Positions 8,737 through 17,935 of a stretch of 41,218 nucleotides of DNA are shown piece after piece. This stretch comes from an uncultured Clostridia bacterium (GTDB taxonomy: Bacteria; Bacillota; Clostridia; Oscillospirales; CAG-272), in NCBI GenBank assembly GCA_946407735.1, contig CAMJPL010000028.1, positions 1 through 41,218 of the forward strand, in the 5' to 3' direction. The notes under the pieces were generated by a model. That model did no database searches. It worked only from the letters and a program-made list of their open reading frames with translations, and was not told where the DNA came from. Each line of letters starts with the position of its first letter. Position 1 is the first letter of the stretch. A program made the position numbers and the translations under genes.

Positions 8737-9864
8737 GTGAGAAAACTGAATTCCCGAAGACTCAGGGAAAATATAGAAAAACGCATAAACGCCGATATCG
8801 AAGCCTGCCGCGTCGGCGGCGCGACGGTGTCCGTCATGCAGGACGACGAGATCGTCTATGAAGGCATATTCGGCGTCAAAAACTGTGAGACCGGCGAGGA
8901 GCTGAAGCCCGACACGATCTTCCGCATCGCCTCGATGACGAAACCTGTCACCGCCGCCGCCGTGCTGATCGAGATGAGCCGGAAACATCTGTCGGTCGAT
9001 GACCTTGTAAGCGATTATCTGCCGGAATACGGCGATATGGACGTCGGAAGGATCGAGGACGGCCGTCCCGTGGTGACGGGACACGCAGATGTGCCGCTGA
9101 GGATCTATCATCTGCTGTCGCACACGAGCGGCATAGCGACCGGGAACATCGGCGATCTGAGATTCATGATGTCACCCGAGCAGAAAAGCACGATGCAGGG
9201 CGTCGTCGGCTTTTACGCCGGTCAGCCGCTCGGCTTTGAGCCGCTCAGCGCTCAGATGTATAGTACGACGTCCTTCGACGTCGCCGCGAGGATCATAGAG
9301 CTCACGTCCGGCATGCCGTTCGACCGATATCTCGAAAAGGAGCTTTACGCCCCTCTCGGCATGAAAGACACGACCTTCGCCCCGACGCCGGAGCAGTTTG
9401 AACGGCTCATATGCCTGCACAATCTCGATAACGAGAGATCGGTGAACGTGCCCGGAGTCCCGGGATGCGTCTTCGGGGATTACGCCCTCACATATACCGG
9501 CGCGGGAGCCGGTCTCGCGTCGACGCTGAAGGATTATCAGGCCTTCGCGCAGATGCTGCTGCACAGGGGAGACGGCATAATAGCCCCCGAGCTCGTCGAC
9601 CGTATGGCGTCGCAGAACATCCCTTCGTCCATCATGCCGGGCAATCAGAAATGGGGCCTCGGGGTGAGGGTGATCACCGAGGAGTCGTACAGATATCTCC
9701 CCGTCAGGACGTTCGGCTGGAGCGGCGCTTACGGGACTCACTTCTGGGTCGATCCCGCCGACAAAGTCACCGCCGTGTATATGAAAAATTCGGTCTATGA
9801 CGGCGGCTCGGGAGCCGTCACGGCGGCCAACTTTGAAAAAGACGTCGAAGAGGCGTTCGAATAA
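8737..9864 (+). CDS. Serine hydrolase of the beta-lactamase/EstB family
   Basis: The GTG at 8737 is preceded by AGAGG at 7 nt and lies 13 bp after the previous stop, giving 375 residues. An ATG-started version would run into the preceding gene. The SxxK catalytic motif is ASMTK with Ser66 and Lys69; MYSTTSF probably holds the Tyr of the YxN-like motif, and FGWSGAYGTHFWVDP is the C-terminal HxG-like region typical of PF00144. The family holds class C beta-lactamases, D-aminopeptidases and esterases. With no export signal and a glycan context, an esterase that removes acyl groups from oligosaccharides is more likely than antibiotic resistance. Confidence 0.75.
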   Translation: MRKLNSRRLRENIEKRINADIEACRVGGATVSVMQDDEIVYEGIFGVKNCETGEELKPDTIFRIASMTKPVTAAAVLIEMSRKHLSVDDLVSDYLPEYGDMDVGRIEDGRPVVTGHADVPLRIYHLLSHTSGIATGNIGDLRFMMSPEQKSTMQGVVGFYAGQPLGFEPLSAQMYSTTSFDVAARIIELTSGMPFDRYLEKELYAPLGMKDTTFAPTPEQFERLICLHNLDNERSVNVPGVPGCVFGDYALTYTGAGAGLASTLKDYQAFAQMLLHRGDGIIAPELVDRMASQNIPSSIMPGNQKWGLGVRVITEESYRYLPVRTFGWSGAYGTHFWVDPADKVTAVYMKNSVYDGGSGAVTAANFEKDVEEAFE

Positions 9865-9905
9865 GGAATCACGGTCAAATAATCCACAAAACGGAGGATC
9901 AAATC

Positions 9906-12716
9906 ATGTCATTCACCGACAAGCTGCTCCGTCTCCGCGGAGTATGCGCTACCAACTACTGGGCCCACCGCCTCTACGCCGAGCTCTGCTACATGGCCTG
10001 TCTTTCGTCAACGAAGGATCACATATACGATTCCCGTCTTGAAGCCGCCGCCGACGGGCTTCTGAAAGCCCTCGATCTGCAGCACACGATAACGAAGGCC
10101 GACGGAGAGAGGGCCGAAGCCGAACTCGCCGATCTCTCGCCTGCGGCGAAGGCGCTCAAGGTCCTTTGCATTTCCCACGCCCATATCGACATGAACTGGA
10201 TGTGGGGCTATCATGAGACCGCCTCCGTTACCGTCGATACCTTCCGCACCGTTTTGAATCTGATGAAGGAATACCCCTCCTTCACCTTCGCGCAGTCACA
10301 GGCGTCGACCTACAAGATCATCGAGGATTTCGCTCCCGAGATGATCGGCGAGATAAAGAAATACGTCCATGAGGGACGCTGGGAGGTCAGCGCCTCGACA
10401 TGGACCGAGACCGACAAGAACATGCCGAGCGGAGAGTCGCTTTCAAGGCATATACTCTACACCAAGCGCTATCTCGGAAAGCTGCTCGACATAGATCCCG
10501 ACTCGATCCGCATCGACTTCGAGCCGGATACCTTCGGGCACAACCTGAACGTGCCGGAGATCTGCCGCAACGGCGGCATAGATTACTATTATCATATGCG
10601 CGCCAACGACGATCAGCCGAACCTCTACCGCTGGCGCTCAAAATCGGGCAGCGAGCTTCTCGTCTTCCACGATTCAAAGGGCTACAACAGCGACATCAAC
10701 CTCCGCACCTTCGAGGATCTTCCTCTCTTCTGCGCGAAAAACAAGACGGACGTCTATCTCAAGGTCTACGGCATCGGCGATCACGGCGGCGGCCCGACGA
10801 GAAACGATATCGAGCGGATCATCGACGATTCGACCTTCCCGCTCTACCCGACGATCGAGTTCGGCACCTACGCGCAGTTCTTCGCCGAGATCGAGAAGAT
10901 ACGCGACAGGCTGCCGATCATCGAGCGCGAGCTGAATTTCGTCTTCACCGGCTGCTACACGACGCAGACCCGCATAAAGATGGCCAACCGCATCGCCGAG
11001 GCCCGCTCATACGAGGCCGAGACCCTCTCCGCCGCGTCGACGATGCTCACCGGAGCTAAGCCGGACACCGATATCTTCGAGAAATCATGGAAGCAGATCC
11101 TGTTCAACCACTTCCACGACATACTTCCCGGCTCCGGCATAATCGAAACGCGCGAATACGCCCTCGGACACTTCCAGGATTCGATGGCCGCCATAGATAT
11201 CCGCGCGAACACGGCGATGCGCCGCATCTCCGATTCGATCGACACATCGCGCATACCGTTCGATGACAACAACTACACCACGTCCGAGGGCGGCGGCGTG
11301 GGATTCGCCGTCGAGCACAAGGAAGGCTACCGCTTCCCGCAGACCGAGCGCGGCAGAGGCAGCGTCAGGGCGATAAACCTGTTCAATCCGACCCGCTATG
11401 ACCGCAATGAGGCAACTGAGATCACTGTATGGGATTACAACTACGATCTCTCCCTCGCCACTTTCATCGACGCCGAAGGAAATCCGGCCGAGTTCGAGGT
11501 GATAACGTCCGGCAGCGGCTACTGGGGACACAATTACACAAAATTCCTCATTATAGCGAAGGTCCCCGTCTTCGGATGGACGACATATATCCTTAAGCTG
11601 AAGGAGGCGTCGGGCGTTCCGGCGTCATGCGCCGTCAGCGGATGGTGCGATTACATATCCGACACCCCGCCGGTGCTTGAGAACGAAAACATAAAGGCCG
11701 TCTTCGATCCGCTCACCTTCGCCATGACCGAGCTGACAGACAAGCTCTCAGGCGAGAAGATCGTTACGCCGGACAGGCCATCCGCCCTGTTCCGCTATAT
11801 CCGCGAAAACCCGCGTCACGGCATGACCGCATGGCGCGTCGGACCGTACATGAGCGTCGACACGCTCAACTCTCCCGACAAGGAGGTGCGCCTGACCGAT
11901 TACCGCGTGACCGGCATGCGCTCGATTTTAAGCTACGAGATCAGATTCCTGTCATCGAAGCTCAATGTGACGGCGGAGCTTAAAAAAGGCTCGAAGATCG
12001 TCAACTTCCATGTCGAAGTCGACTGGCATGAGACCGGCATTCCCGGAAACGTCACGCCTCAGCTGAACTTCACACTCCCTGTCGCCTACGCCGCCGACAA
12101 CTACACCTACGATATCCCGATGGGCCTCATCACCCGCGGCGACATCGCCCACGACGTGCCCGGAAACAGCTTCATCCGCATAGGTGCCGGGGAAAGGGCT
12201 GCCTTCATCGTGACCGACACCAAATACGGCTTCAGAGGACACGAGAACGCCGGATCGGTTACGCTTATCCGCTCGTCGGTCGACCCGGATCCCTATCCGG
12301 AATTCGGCATCCACCGGTTCAATCTCGGAGTCGGCGTATGCGGCTGCTGCGAGCAGAAGGAGCTCGCCGAGGAATATGTGCATCCGCTGTCGTTTTGCGC
12401 CGCTACAAAGCACGGCGGAGAGCTTCCGCTCTGCGGCGGCTTCATGAAGCTCGACGGAGACGGAGTCGACGGAGACGGAGTCATGGTATCGGGAGTGAAG
12501 AACGGCGAGGACGGCGGGCTCATCGTCAGAGTATCCGATTACGCCGGACGCGGCGGCAGAGTCACACTTACGCTGTCTGATGCCGCGAAGGCGCCGGTAT
12601 CGGCGTCGCTCGTCGACATAACCGAGTCGCACGTCATCGCTCCGTGCGTGCTTGACGGGCGGGCCGTCAGCTTCGATATCGCGCCGTACTCCATGGCTAC
12701 GGTGAAGATCTGCTGA
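9906..12716 (+). CDS. GH38 alpha-mannosidase
   Basis: 936 residues with a strong ribosome site (GGAGG, 8 nt). The zinc-binding HxD of GH38 is His93/Asp95 in HAHIDMNWMWGYHE. The nucleophile is Asp208 in FEPDTFGHN. HFHDILPGSG, about residue 400, is the conserved second zinc-site region. The remaining 500 residues form the beta-sandwich domains usual for class II mannosidases of about 900-1,000 residues, so the gene appears complete. No signal peptide, thus cytoplasmic. It would trim terminal alpha-mannose from imported glycan such as N-glycan or mannan fragments. Confidence 0.9.
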   Translation: MSFTDKLLRLRGVCATNYWAHRLYAELCYMACLSSTKDHIYDSRLEAAADGLLKALDLQHTITKADGERAEAELADLSPAAKALKVLCISHAHIDMNWMWGYHETASVTVDTFRTVLNLMKEYPSFTFAQSQASTYKIIEDFAPEMIGEIKKYVHEGRWEVSASTWTETDKNMPSGESLSRHILYTKRYLGKLLDIDPDSIRIDFEPDTFGHNLNVPEICRNGGIDYYYHMRANDDQPNLYRWRSKSGSELLVFHDSKGYNSDINLRTFEDLPLFCAKNKTDVYLKVYGIGDHGGGPTRNDIERIIDDSTFPLYPTIEFGTYAQFFAEIEKIRDRLPIIERELNFVFTGCYTTQTRIKMANRIAEARSYEAETLSAASTMLTGAKPDTDIFEKSWKQILFNHFHDILPGSGIIETREYALGHFQDSMAAIDIRANTAMRRISDSIDTSRIPFDDNNYTTSEGGGVGFAVEHKEGYRFPQTERGRGSVRAINLFNPTRYDRNEATEITVWDYNYDLSLATFIDAEGNPAEFEVITSGSGYWGHNYTKFLIIAKVPVFGWTTYILKLKEASGVPASCAVSGWCDYISDTPPVLENENIKAVFDPLTFAMTELTDKLSGEKIVTPDRPSALFRYIRENPRHGMTAWRVGPYMSVDTLNSPDKEVRLTDYRVTGMRSILSYEIRFLSSKLNVTAELKKGSKIVNFHVEVDWHETGIPGNVTPQLNFTLPVAYAADNYTYDIPMGLITRGDIAHDVPGNSFIRIGAGERAAFIVTDTKYGFRGHENAGSVTLIRSSVDPDPYPEFGIHRFNLGVGVCGCCEQKELAEEYVHPLSFCAATKHGGELPLCGGFMKLDGDGVDGDGVMVSGVKNGEDGGLIVRVSDYAGRGGRVTLTLSDAAKAPVSASLVDITESHVIAPCVLDGRAVSFDIAPYSMATVKIC

Positions 12717-12781
12717 CACGGCGGCAAGACCGACAATTCCGCGCGAAATGACATTATCATCAATAGAATACCGGAGATCAT

Positions 12782-14434
12782 ATGGACAACGATAACAGAC
12801 AGATTGACGAGACCATAATTGACGACGTCACGTCGGTGACACCCGCGCTCGACATCGCGGCGGAGGTGGCCGAGCAGGTCGCCGAGAAGGAGGCGGAAAA
12901 AAAGGCCGCCTCCGAGGAAGCGGAGGACGAGGACGCCGAAATCATTCTTCCGTCCGACGGCGGCGAAAACGAAAAAGAGGAGATGAAGCGCCGCATAAAG
13001 GAGGCGCAGAAGAAGCTCGGCGTCCTCGCCCAGAAGGTGAAGGAAGCCAAGCTCCCGGTCATCATACTCTTCGAGGGATGGGGCGCTTCGGGCAAGGGCA
13101 ACCTGATCTCAAAGCTGATCGAGGAGATCGACCCCCGTTCCTTCAAGGTCTACACCATCGGCGAGCCGACTGCCGACGAAAAGCGCTTCCCCGAGATGTA
13201 CAGATACTGGCAGAAGGTCCCGCAGTACGGGTATTTCTCGATATTCGACCGCAGCTGGTACCGCGACGTTTCGATCTCTCGCGTTGAGCAGAACATCTCC
13301 AAAAAGGAGATCGACGCCCGCTTCCGCGAGATAATCGACTTCGAGACGATGCTGTCCGACGACGGCTATCTGATCATCAAGTTCTTCCTCCGCCTCACGA
13401 AGAAGGAGCAGCGCAAGAGGTTCGAGAAGCTCGAGAAATCCAAGGCGACCTCATGGCGTGTGACGTCCGACGACTGGAAGCATCACGCGATGTACGACGA
13501 TTATCTCCACGCCTTCAACGAGATGATCGACCGCACCGACCGTGACAGCGCCCCGTGGATCCAGGTCGACGCAGGTGACAGGCGTCACGCGGCGCTCACC
13601 GTGATCAACTGCACCATCGACCGCGTGACGGCGGCTCTCGCCATGCGCGCCGCCCCGAAGCCGCAGACCAAGATCGCCGTCCGAACCGATGAGACGATAA
13701 TTCCGAATCCGATCTCGAAGCTGTCCGAGGTGGATCTCTCGCCGAAGATGGACGAAGCGAAATACAAGGAGGAGCTGCGCCGTCTCCAGGACAGGCTGTT
13801 CGAGCTGCACAACTGGCTGTATCAGACCAAGACCCCGATGATCATAGTCTACGAGGGTCAGGACGCGGCCGGAAAGGGCGGCAACATCAAGCGAATCACC
13901 GAAGGCCTCGACCCACGCGGCTACGCAGTGAACCCGGTCGCCGCCCCGACGATACCCGAGATACAGCGTCAGTATCTGTGGCGCTTCTGGCTGACGCTCC
14001 CGAAGGACGGCCACATCGCGATATACGACCGCAGTTGGTACGGCAGAGTCATGGTCGAGCGCATCGAGGGCTTCTGCACCGAGGAGCAGTGGAAGCGCGC
14101 CTTCGACGAGATGAACCATTTCGAGCGCAGCCTGCACAACTGGGGAGCGATAATAATCAAGTTCTGGCTGCAGATCGACAAGGACGAGCAGCTCGTCCGC
14201 TTCACCGACCGTCAGAACACCCCGGAGAAGCAGTGGAAGATAACCGATGAGGACTGGCGCAACAGAGACCGCTGGGATCAGTACGAGGTCTGCGTCGATC
14301 AGATGCTGCGCCTCACCAACACCGATTACGCCCCGTGGTATATCATAGAGTCGAACGATAAAAAATACGCCCGCATAAAGACCCTCAAGCTGGTGATTTC
14401 CGCCATCGAGAAGGAAATGGGAAAGAAGAACTGA
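12782..14434 (+). CDS. Two-domain polyphosphate kinase 2 (polyphosphate:AMP phosphotransferase type)
   Basis: 550 residues with two tandem PPK2 domains. Domain 1 has Walker A GWGASGKG (99-106) and FDRSWYRDV near 155; domain 2 has GQDAAGKG (359-366) and YDRSWYGRV. Fused two-domain PPK2 proteins are the class II type, which use polyphosphate to phosphorylate AMP to ADP. The first 65 residues are an unusual acidic, Glu/Ala-rich extension (EKEAEKKAASEEAEDED), probably unstructured. CGGAG lies close before the ATG. It is last in the plus-strand run and ends before a hairpin at 14464; I see no separate promoter in the 65-bp gap, yet the link to glycan use is not obvious. Confidence 0.88.
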   Translation: MDNDNRQIDETIIDDVTSVTPALDIAAEVAEQVAEKEAEKKAASEEAEDEDAEIILPSDGGENEKEEMKRRIKEAQKKLGVLAQKVKEAKLPVIILFEGWGASGKGNLISKLIEEIDPRSFKVYTIGEPTADEKRFPEMYRYWQKVPQYGYFSIFDRSWYRDVSISRVEQNISKKEIDARFREIIDFETMLSDDGYLIIKFFLRLTKKEQRKRFEKLEKSKATSWRVTSDDWKHHAMYDDYLHAFNEMIDRTDRDSAPWIQVDAGDRRHAALTVINCTIDRVTAALAMRAAPKPQTKIAVRTDETIIPNPISKLSEVDLSPKMDEAKYKEELRRLQDRLFELHNWLYQTKTPMIIVYEGQDAAGKGGNIKRITEGLDPRGYAVNPVAAPTIPEIQRQYLWRFWLTLPKDGHIAIYDRSWYGRVMVERIEGFCTEEQWKRAFDEMNHFERSLHNWGAIIIKFWLQIDKDEQLVRFTDRQNTPEKQWKITDEDWRNRDRWDQYEVCVDQMLRLTNTDYAPWYIIESNDKKYARIKTLKLVISAIEKEMGKKN

Positions 14435-14463
14435 CATCCTCAGAAACTCCATATTAAATAATT

Positions 14464-14491
14464 CCCGCCCGGGGCGTCAGCCTCGGGCGGG
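14464..14491. terminator. Convergent hairpin terminator
   Basis: A 12-bp stem with one G-T pair (CCCGCCCGGGGC / GCCTCGGGCGGG) closed by GTCA. It lies between the converging PPK2 and SGNH genes. Neither side has a strong T run; the minus side reads AATTATTTAAT. Confidence 0.6.
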
Positions 14492-14497
14492 AGCTTG

Positions 14498-15214
14498 TCA
14501 TATAGAGTCCACGCAGGATTTGATGATCTCAATTTCCTTTTCGGACACCGGCTCGTCGAAGGCGGCGTAGCCGTTGTCTTTTACCGGATTGCCGGTAAGG
14601 ATATGATACCAGATAAGGCCGAGAGCGTATCTTCCGGCTCCGAGAGAGGCATGGAAGGTGTCGCGGTGGACATTCTCTATCCCGGCGTCGGAGATCTTCT
14701 CAAAGAGCGTCCCGGACGGGATGAATATCTCGGCTCCGATATCGGACGCGGCCTTCATATACGCGCTGTGCAGAGCGCTGTACATGTCTTTTCTCGACTC
14801 GAAGCCGGCGACGGTTTTTAGGCGTTCGCTTCCCTCCTCATAAGCCCACGTCTCGTGCACGGCGAGCTTCGCCTTCGGCTGGAAGGAGCGGATGTATTTC
14901 GCGAGCTCGCCGATAAACGGCTGATAGGTGTCGTATTTCGCCGACAGATGGCTTACCTGCTGCAGCGAGATCACGTCCCAGTCGCGGTTGAGAAGCGCTT
15001 CTTTGATGGAGACGGAAAATCCGGTGCTCCTCCCGTCGCATTCGAGGGAGTACGCCTTGAAGTCGCCCATCATATTGCGGTAATGCTTTGAGAGCGGGCA
15101 GCCTCCGATCTCTATGTTCACGACGGAAAGATTCACTCCGCCCGCGGCGGCTATGCCGTGTAGATATCTCGTCGCGTCCTGTGAAAAGCTGTTCCCTATG
15201 GTCAAAAGATTCAT
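14498..15214 (-). CDS. SGNH/GDSL-type hydrolase (DUF4886-like)
   Basis: 238 residues. It opens LLTIGNSFSQD, the block I form seen in DUF4886 SGNH hydrolases, with Ser9 in GNSF as the likely nucleophile. The catalytic Asp/His pair is probably in RDTFHASLGAG near the C-terminus, and CP...Q-type block residues occur between. These proteins are esterases that often de-acetylate sugars. No signal peptide. An AGGAGGAT site precedes the ATG by about 7 nt. It lies 49 bp downstream of the GH20-like gene and is probably co-transcribed with it. Confidence 0.7.
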   Translation of the reverse strand: MNLLTIGNSFSQDATRYLHGIAAAGGVNLSVVNIEIGGCPLSKHYRNMMGDFKAYSLECDGRSTGFSVSIKEALLNRDWDVISLQQVSHLSAKYDTYQPFIGELAKYIRSFQPKAKLAVHETWAYEEGSERLKTVAGFESRKDMYSALHSAYMKAASDIGAEIFIPSGTLFEKISDAGIENVHRDTFHASLGAGRYALGLIWYHILTGNPVKDNGYAAFDEPVSEKEIEIIKSCVDSI

Positions 15215-15263
15215 TTTATTATCCTCCTGCTGTATTCTGTACCGGATATAAGTGCTTTCGCGC

Positions 15264-16202
15264 TCAGTTCCTTATGATCTCATTCGCCTCGGCGAGCGCC
15301 TTTATCGCTTCCGTATGCCTGTCGTCGTATTTCCTTATCGTCGGATGCCATACCGTCTGCATTATGCCGAGCATATGCTCCTGCGGGAGCCGTTTTGCGT
15401 ATCTCGCGGTATCGGGCATGTTCTCATACCTTGTCCAGTTCGATCCGGCGGGTATCTGATCGTACCCATTCGCAGCGAGAGCGTCATAGAAACCGAAATA
15501 CTTTTCGTCCTCAGCCTTGAAATCGCCGTAATACCAGTTCGACTGGACGATGTCCTTCGACATGTTGGCGAAGAATTTCCCGGCGTTGTTCCAGCCGTAA
15601 TCGGACCATACCCACGGCCGCATGCCGTGTTTCTCGACGGCTTTGACGAGGAAATCGAAATCATGCCACCAGAGCTCGCCCTGTCTCACGACTATATACT
15701 TGTATGTCGACTGATGATTCGCGGTCTCCTCATCCATGCCGAGATGGAACATCCCGGCACCGGAAAACAGCTCGGCCGTTTCGTCGATACAGTCCTGACA
15801 CACGCGGTAATAATCCGGCGTCGAGACCATGCGCGAGTATATGCCGAGCCACTCGTCGTGGCAGGCGGAGAAATTGAGCTTCGGGATGACGTCGATGCCG
15901 AGCGATCTCAGCCTCGATATCTCGTCCGCGAGGCGCTGCTTTGTCCAGCTGCCGTTGACCGCAAGCTCGGGATGGCGCTCGTAGACCATTCCCTCGCCTA
16001 TGTCAAGCAGGATCGTGTCGCATCCGGCGGCGACGAGAAGCCCGACGATCTTTTCCCATTCGTCCTCATCGAAGCGCAGGTCGTACGACGCCGTCGCCTG
16101 CGGGACGAACGGCATGTCTGTCGCCCTTACCCCGTCTATGCGGTCTGTCGGAGCCTCCTTCCACATATTATACCCTAAATGAGCGAGATAAACCGATTTC
16201 AT
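15264..16202 (-). CDS. GH20-like TIM-barrel glycosidase, family uncertain
   Basis: 312 residues. MFHLGMDEE (Asp157-Glu158) recalls the H.GgDE catalytic motif of GH20 beta-N-acetylhexosaminidases, and the preceding strand pattern (DTILLDIGE near 62-70, DVIPKLNFSACHD near 104-116) fits a (beta/alpha)8 barrel. PWVWSDYGW would be a later barrel strand. At 312 residues it lacks the GH20 accessory N-terminal domain. The start ATG has GGGAGGAG at 6 nt. It is divergent from the MFS transporter, which suggests a shared sugar pathway. The GH20 link is a motif-level guess; other barrel glycosidases cannot be excluded. Confidence 0.55.
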   Translation of the reverse strand: MKSVYLAHLGYNMWKEAPTDRIDGVRATDMPFVPQATASYDLRFDEDEWEKIVGLLVAAGCDTILLDIGEGMVYERHPELAVNGSWTKQRLADEISRLRSLGIDVIPKLNFSACHDEWLGIYSRMVSTPDYYRVCQDCIDETAELFSGAGMFHLGMDEETANHQSTYKYIVVRQGELWWHDFDFLVKAVEKHGMRPWVWSDYGWNNAGKFFANMSKDIVQSNWYYGDFKAEDEKYFGFYDALAANGYDQIPAGSNWTRYENMPDTARYAKRLPQEHMLGIMQTVWHPTIRKYDDRHTEAIKALAEANEIIRN

Positions 16203-16249
16203 GATGCTCCTCCCCTGCCGCTACCAAGGCGGCTTTAATAATTGACTGC

Positions 16250-16278
16250 TTGATTTGACGATTAAAGTGTGGTATAAT
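16250..16278 (+). promoter_or_regulatory. Promoter of the MFS transporter gene
   Basis: TTGATT (16250-16255), 17-bp spacer, TATAAT (16273-16278) with an extended -10 TGG. The start would fall near 16285, giving a leader of about 30 nt. A second TTGACG at 16255 is only 12 bp away and is not used in this reading. Confidence 0.6.
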
Positions 16279-16314
16279 TATCCGACTCTAAAACAACACA
16301 ACGGAAGCGTCGAT

Positions 16315-17496
16315 ATGAAGATAAGCAAACGATTCATCGCCGGACTCGTTATAATCAACGGGCTGATATACGGACTCAACACCTTTTACAACTGTTTCGT
16401 CCCGCTGTATCTCGCCGAATACCATTCGCCGTCAGGCGTCGGCATAATAATTGCCGCCGCGTCGCTCGTGGCGATAATAGCGCCGATCCTCTGGGGGATC
16501 GCCGCCGACAGGGCGAAATACAAGAACAGCGTACTTCTGACGTCGGTCATCCTGTCGGCGATAGCCTTCTACGCTCTCAGCTTCGGGCACTCGTTCGTAT
16601 ATCTTCTGATCGCAATGATGGTCCTCATGGCCGTCATGAGCCCCTTCCCCGGGCTTGTCGACACGATAACGATGGAGTATTCCAAATCATCGGGTATGAA
16701 ATACGGCCCGGTGAGGAATACCGGCACGATAGTCTACGCCGTGATAGGCATATGGCTGTCGCTCATCGCCGGCGAGTCGATGAAGATGATCTTCCCGGCG
16801 TTTATCGGAGTCGCCGCCGTATGCGCCGCCGGGATCATGATGTCCCCGAAGGTCGAGGGACATTCGCACGGCAAGGCCGGCTTCGACATCCGTCCGCTCC
16901 TGAGATACAAAAAGCTGTTCGTGATCTTCGCCATGCTGGGCCTCGCGATGTTCGGGTGGGGATTCTATTCCAACTTCTTCCCGGCGTACATGACCCAGAC
17001 GCTCGGACTGCCGCAGTGGATATGGGGCGTTAATATCGCCGTCACGGTGGCGCTCGAGATACCGTTCTTCATCTGGTTCGACAAGGTGTTCGACAGGTTC
17101 GGCATCAAGGGAGTGCTCCTCTACACCTCGGTGATGACGGTGCTGCGCTGCTTCATGCTGGCCTTCTTCCATTCGGCGGCGGCGATACTCCTGACGGGCC
17201 TTTTTACCGGTCCCGCCATCACGATAACTATGTACTGCGCCTCGGTCTACATAAACAGATACATCCCCGACGAGCTCAAGGCGACCGGACAGAACGTAAA
17301 TCAGGCTCTGCCCTGCGGCGGCATGCGCGTCGTCGCGGCGCTGACGGGCGGATTCATGAGCGAAAGGATCGGCATACCCGGCTCGATGATCGTCTGCGGG
17401 ATAATGGCGCTCGCCATGCTGGTGCTGTGGCTCATATTCATCATGCCGGACAAAAGCGGCGAGCTCGACGGTGTCAAAAAATCAGACAGGGATTGA
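16315..17496 (+). CDS. MFS transporter (sugar/nucleoside-like, 12 membrane segments)
   Basis: 393 residues from ATG 16315; reading could extend upstream to a TTG, but that would cross the promoter. About twelve hydrophobic segments are visible, with the cytoplasmic loop after TM2 reading GIAADRAKYKN, the MFS loop 2-3 motif, and a second copy FDKVFDRFGIKG after TM8. The general layout is that of the LacY/NupG-like MFS_1 group. The substrate is unknown; divergence from a GH20-like glycosidase and SGNH hydrolase makes a sugar or small oligosaccharide plausible. A weak CGGAAG precedes the start. Confidence 0.75.
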   Translation: MKISKRFIAGLVIINGLIYGLNTFYNCFVPLYLAEYHSPSGVGIIIAAASLVAIIAPILWGIAADRAKYKNSVLLTSVILSAIAFYALSFGHSFVYLLIAMMVLMAVMSPFPGLVDTITMEYSKSSGMKYGPVRNTGTIVYAVIGIWLSLIAGESMKMIFPAFIGVAAVCAAGIMMSPKVEGHSHGKAGFDIRPLLRYKKLFVIFAMLGLAMFGWGFYSNFFPAYMTQTLGLPQWIWGVNIAVTVALEIPFFIWFDKVFDRFGIKGVLLYTSVMTVLRCFMLAFFHSAAAILLTGLFTGPAITITMYCASVYINRYIPDELKATGQNVNQALPCGGMRVVAALTGGFMSERIGIPGSMIVCGIMALAMLVLWLIFIMPDKSGELDGVKKSDRD

Positions 17497-17503
17497 CCAA
17501 AAC

Positions 17504-17533
17504 GGCGGAAAGACACAGATATGTCTTTCCGCC
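17504..17533. terminator. Terminator between MFS gene and acpP
   Basis: A perfect 12-bp stem GGCGGAAAGACA / TGTCTTTCCGCC with 6-nt loop. On the minus strand it is followed by GTTTT, so it mainly ends acpP; it can also block readthrough from the MFS gene. Confidence 0.7.
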
Positions 17534-17538
17534 CGGAT

Positions 17539-17775
17539 TTAAATGTTTCTTTCGACATAATCGCAGACATCCCTGAAGGTATGAAGCTCGTCCAGATCCT
17601 CGTCTGGGATATTGATGCCGAAATCCTCCTCCACCGCCATAACCATTTCGATAACATCGAGCGAATCGGCGCCGAGATCGTCGGCGATATCGGTGAATTC
17701 ACTGATATCATCCGCGTCGCACCCAAGCTGATCCACAATAATATCCCGGATAGTATCTTTTACGGTATCGTCCAT
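17539..17775 (-). CDS. acpP: Acyl carrier protein
   Basis: 78 residues, acidic, with the phosphopantetheine attachment motif GADSLD (Ser38) and the downstream EMVMAVEEDFGI helix typical of bacterial fatty-acid ACPs. It carries the growing acyl chain as a thioester on the 4'-phosphopantetheine arm. It stands alone, without fab genes, behind its own promoter (17866-17838) and terminator, so it may be the housekeeping ACP or an extra copy. AGAGGTGACAAAGGA lies before the ATG. Confidence 0.93.
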   Translation of the reverse strand: MDDTVKDTIRDIIVDQLGCDADDISEFTDIADDLGADSLDVIEMVMAVEEDFGINIPDEDLDELHTFRDVCDYVERNI

Positions 17776-17837
17776 TCCTTTGTCACCTCTCAGCAGGAGT
17801 CATCTCTGTCTCCGTATTGTTTTTTTTCGTACGCTTT

Positions 17838-17866
17838 ATTATATATTAACCAAAGCGATTTTGCAA
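17838..17866 (-). promoter_or_regulatory. Promoter of acpP
   Basis: On the minus strand TTGCAA (17866-17861), 17-bp spacer, TATAAT (17843-17838). The leader before acpP is about 60 nt. Confidence 0.65.
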
Positions 17867-17935
17867 TAGTTTTTACGAATATTCTCTCCGAATTCATCAT
17901 AATCGTCATTTGATATAAAAATCGATATACCTGTC

